A stretch of DNA of 6,349 nt from an uncultured Selenomonadales bacterium (GTDB taxonomy: Bacteria; Bacillota; Negativicutes; Selenomonadales; Selenomonadaceae): assembly GCA_947305445.1 (NCBI GenBank), contig CAMZDU010000070.1:1-6349 (forward strand), read 5' to 3'. The stretch's first letter is position 1, and each line of letters opens with the position of its first letter. The position numbers and the translations under genes are program-made. This document shows, in pieces, positions 5,387 to 6,349 of the stretch. The notes beneath the pieces were generated by a model. The model was not told where the DNA came from and searched no databases. It worked only from the letters and a program-made list of their open reading frames with translations.

Positions 5387-6349
5387 ATGCTTAAGAAGAC
5401 CAAAATCATCTGTACGCAAGGACCCGCAACCGATGCGCCGGGCGTTATCGAAGGTCTGATTGCCAACGGCATGAACGCTGCCCGCTTCAACTTCTCGCAC
5501 GGTGACCACGCCGGCCACAAGAAACGCATTGACGCGGTGAAGGCGGCCGCAAAAACTTCCGGCAAAATCATTTCGTTGATTTTGGACACGAAGGGACCGG
5601 AAATGCGGCTCGGCGAATTCAAAGACGGCGCGGTTCAACTTGTCGAGGGTAACAAATTCGTGCTCGTCAACGACGACATCCAAGGCGACGAAAAAAAAGC
5701 GTCCGTCACGCACAAATTGCTTTACACTGAAGTTAAAGTCGGCGACAAACTTCTGCTCAACGACGGACTTGTAGAATTGCGCATTGAGGCCATCGTCGGC
5801 AAGGACATTCACACGACGATTTTAAACTCCGGCAAAATGAGTAGCCGCAAACGCGTCGCCGCGCCAGGTGTATCGTTGGGTTTGCCCGCCGTCAGCGAAC
5901 AGGACGAACGCGACATTCTCTTCGGCATAGAAAACGACATGGACTTCGTCGCGGCCAGTTTCATTCAGCGTGCCTCGGACGTTGAAGCAATTCGCAATCT
6001 CATCTCCAAAAACGGCGGCCACATGGAAATTATTTCCAAAATCGAAAACCTTGAGGGCGTCAACAACATCGACGAGATTATCGCGGCCAGTGACGGCATT
6101 ATGGTTGCCCGCGGTGATTTGGGCGTCGAAATTCCCGCCGAGGACGTGCCCATTATCCAGAAGAACATCATCAAAAAATGTAACGCGGTCGGTAAACCCG
6201 TCGTCGTCGCAACGCAAATGTTGGAGAGCATGACGACTAATCCGCGCCCGACCCGTGCAGAAGTTTCCGACGTGGGCAATGCGATTCTCGACGGCGCGGA
6301 CGTTATCATGCTCAGCGGCGAAACTGCCGGCGGAAAATATCCCGTCGAA
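5387..6349 (+). CDS. pyk: Pyruvate kinase (3' end cut by the window)
   Basis: This cytoplasmic glycolytic enzyme converts PEP and ADP to pyruvate and ATP. The 321 codons present cover the N-terminal barrel half, the inserted B domain (about residues 69-165) and the rest of the barrel. Visible landmarks are [13 protein letters not shown] (4-16; most homologues have a hydrophobic residue where Gln11 stands), ARFNFSHG with Arg33, LDTKGPEMR, the signature SKIEN with catalytic Lys218 and metal ligand Glu220, ARGDLGVE with Asp244, TQMLESM with Thr276, and [13 protein letters not shown] at the cut. The C-terminal regulatory domain lies outside, so allostery cannot be judged. The ATG at 5387 has GGAGG (5374-5378) 8 nt upstream. 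It follows a terminator and its own promoter, and is therefore independent of the glycosyltransferase. Confidence 0.97.
   Translation, partial: MLKKTKIICTQGPATDAPGVIEGLIANGMNAARFNFSHGDHAGHKKRIDAVKAAAKTSGKIISLILDTKGPEMRLGEFKDGAVQLVEGNKFVLVNDDIQGDEKKASVTHKLLYTEVKVGDKLLLNDGLVELRIEAIVGKDIHTTILNSGKMSSRKRVAAPGVSLGLPAVSEQDERDILFGIENDMDFVAASFIQRASDVEAIRNLISKNGGHMEIISKIENLEGVNNIDEIIAASDGIMVARGDLGVEIPAEDVPIIQKNIIKKCNAVGKPVVVATQMLESMTTNPRPTRAEVSDVGNAILDGADVIMLSGETAGGKYPVE

Noticed and set aside
5122..6309. Several minus-strand ORFs of 114-166 codons opposite pyk
   Set aside because: All are antisense to pyruvate kinase, whose conserved motifs run unbroken through the region.

Overview
The window looks like chromosomal DNA from a diderm Firmicute of the Negativicutes (Selenomonas-like) type. 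This is an inference. It rests on a secreted cysteine phytase that closely resembles, from memory, the Selenomonas ruminantium enzyme, on signal peptides suited to a periplasm, on strong GGAGG-type ribosome binding sites, and on a roughly balanced base composition broken by many A-tract/T-tract runs. No rRNA, tRNA, CRISPR array, insertion sequence or phage gene was seen.

Layout. (1) 53-412, plus strand: a small coiled-coil protein with a C-terminal membrane anchor, with its own promoter at the window edge. (2) 394-849, minus strand: recX, a RecA modulator, convergent with gene 1 and overlapping its 3' end by 19 bp. (3) 850-970: a short divergent intergenic region with an imperfect inverted repeat. 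(4) 971-3870, plus strand: a tightly packed three-gene operon of a secreted PTP-like phytase (TTG start), a secreted transglutaminase-like cysteine protein (ATGA overlap) and a PTS EIIBC permease most like MurP (its first codon directly follows the previous stop). (5) 3871-4024: an intergenic region with short repeats and a clear promoter. (6) 4025-5185: a family 2 glycosyltransferase, followed by an intrinsic terminator. (7) 5241-6349: a second clear promoter, a leader of about 110 nt with a possible mini-ORF and hairpin, and the first 321 codons of pyruvate kinase, cut by the window end.

How the genes may work together. The operon at 971-3870 is the most interesting part: two exported hydrolase-type proteins are co-expressed with a sugar phosphotransferase permease. 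One reading is that a phosphorylated or peptide-substituted sugar is processed outside the inner membrane and the freed sugar is taken up and phosphorylated by the PTS. The PTS consumes PEP, the substrate of pyruvate kinase encoded downstream, but pyk has its own promoter, so that link is only metabolic. The glycosyltransferase is a stand-alone unit, probably for surface glycan synthesis.
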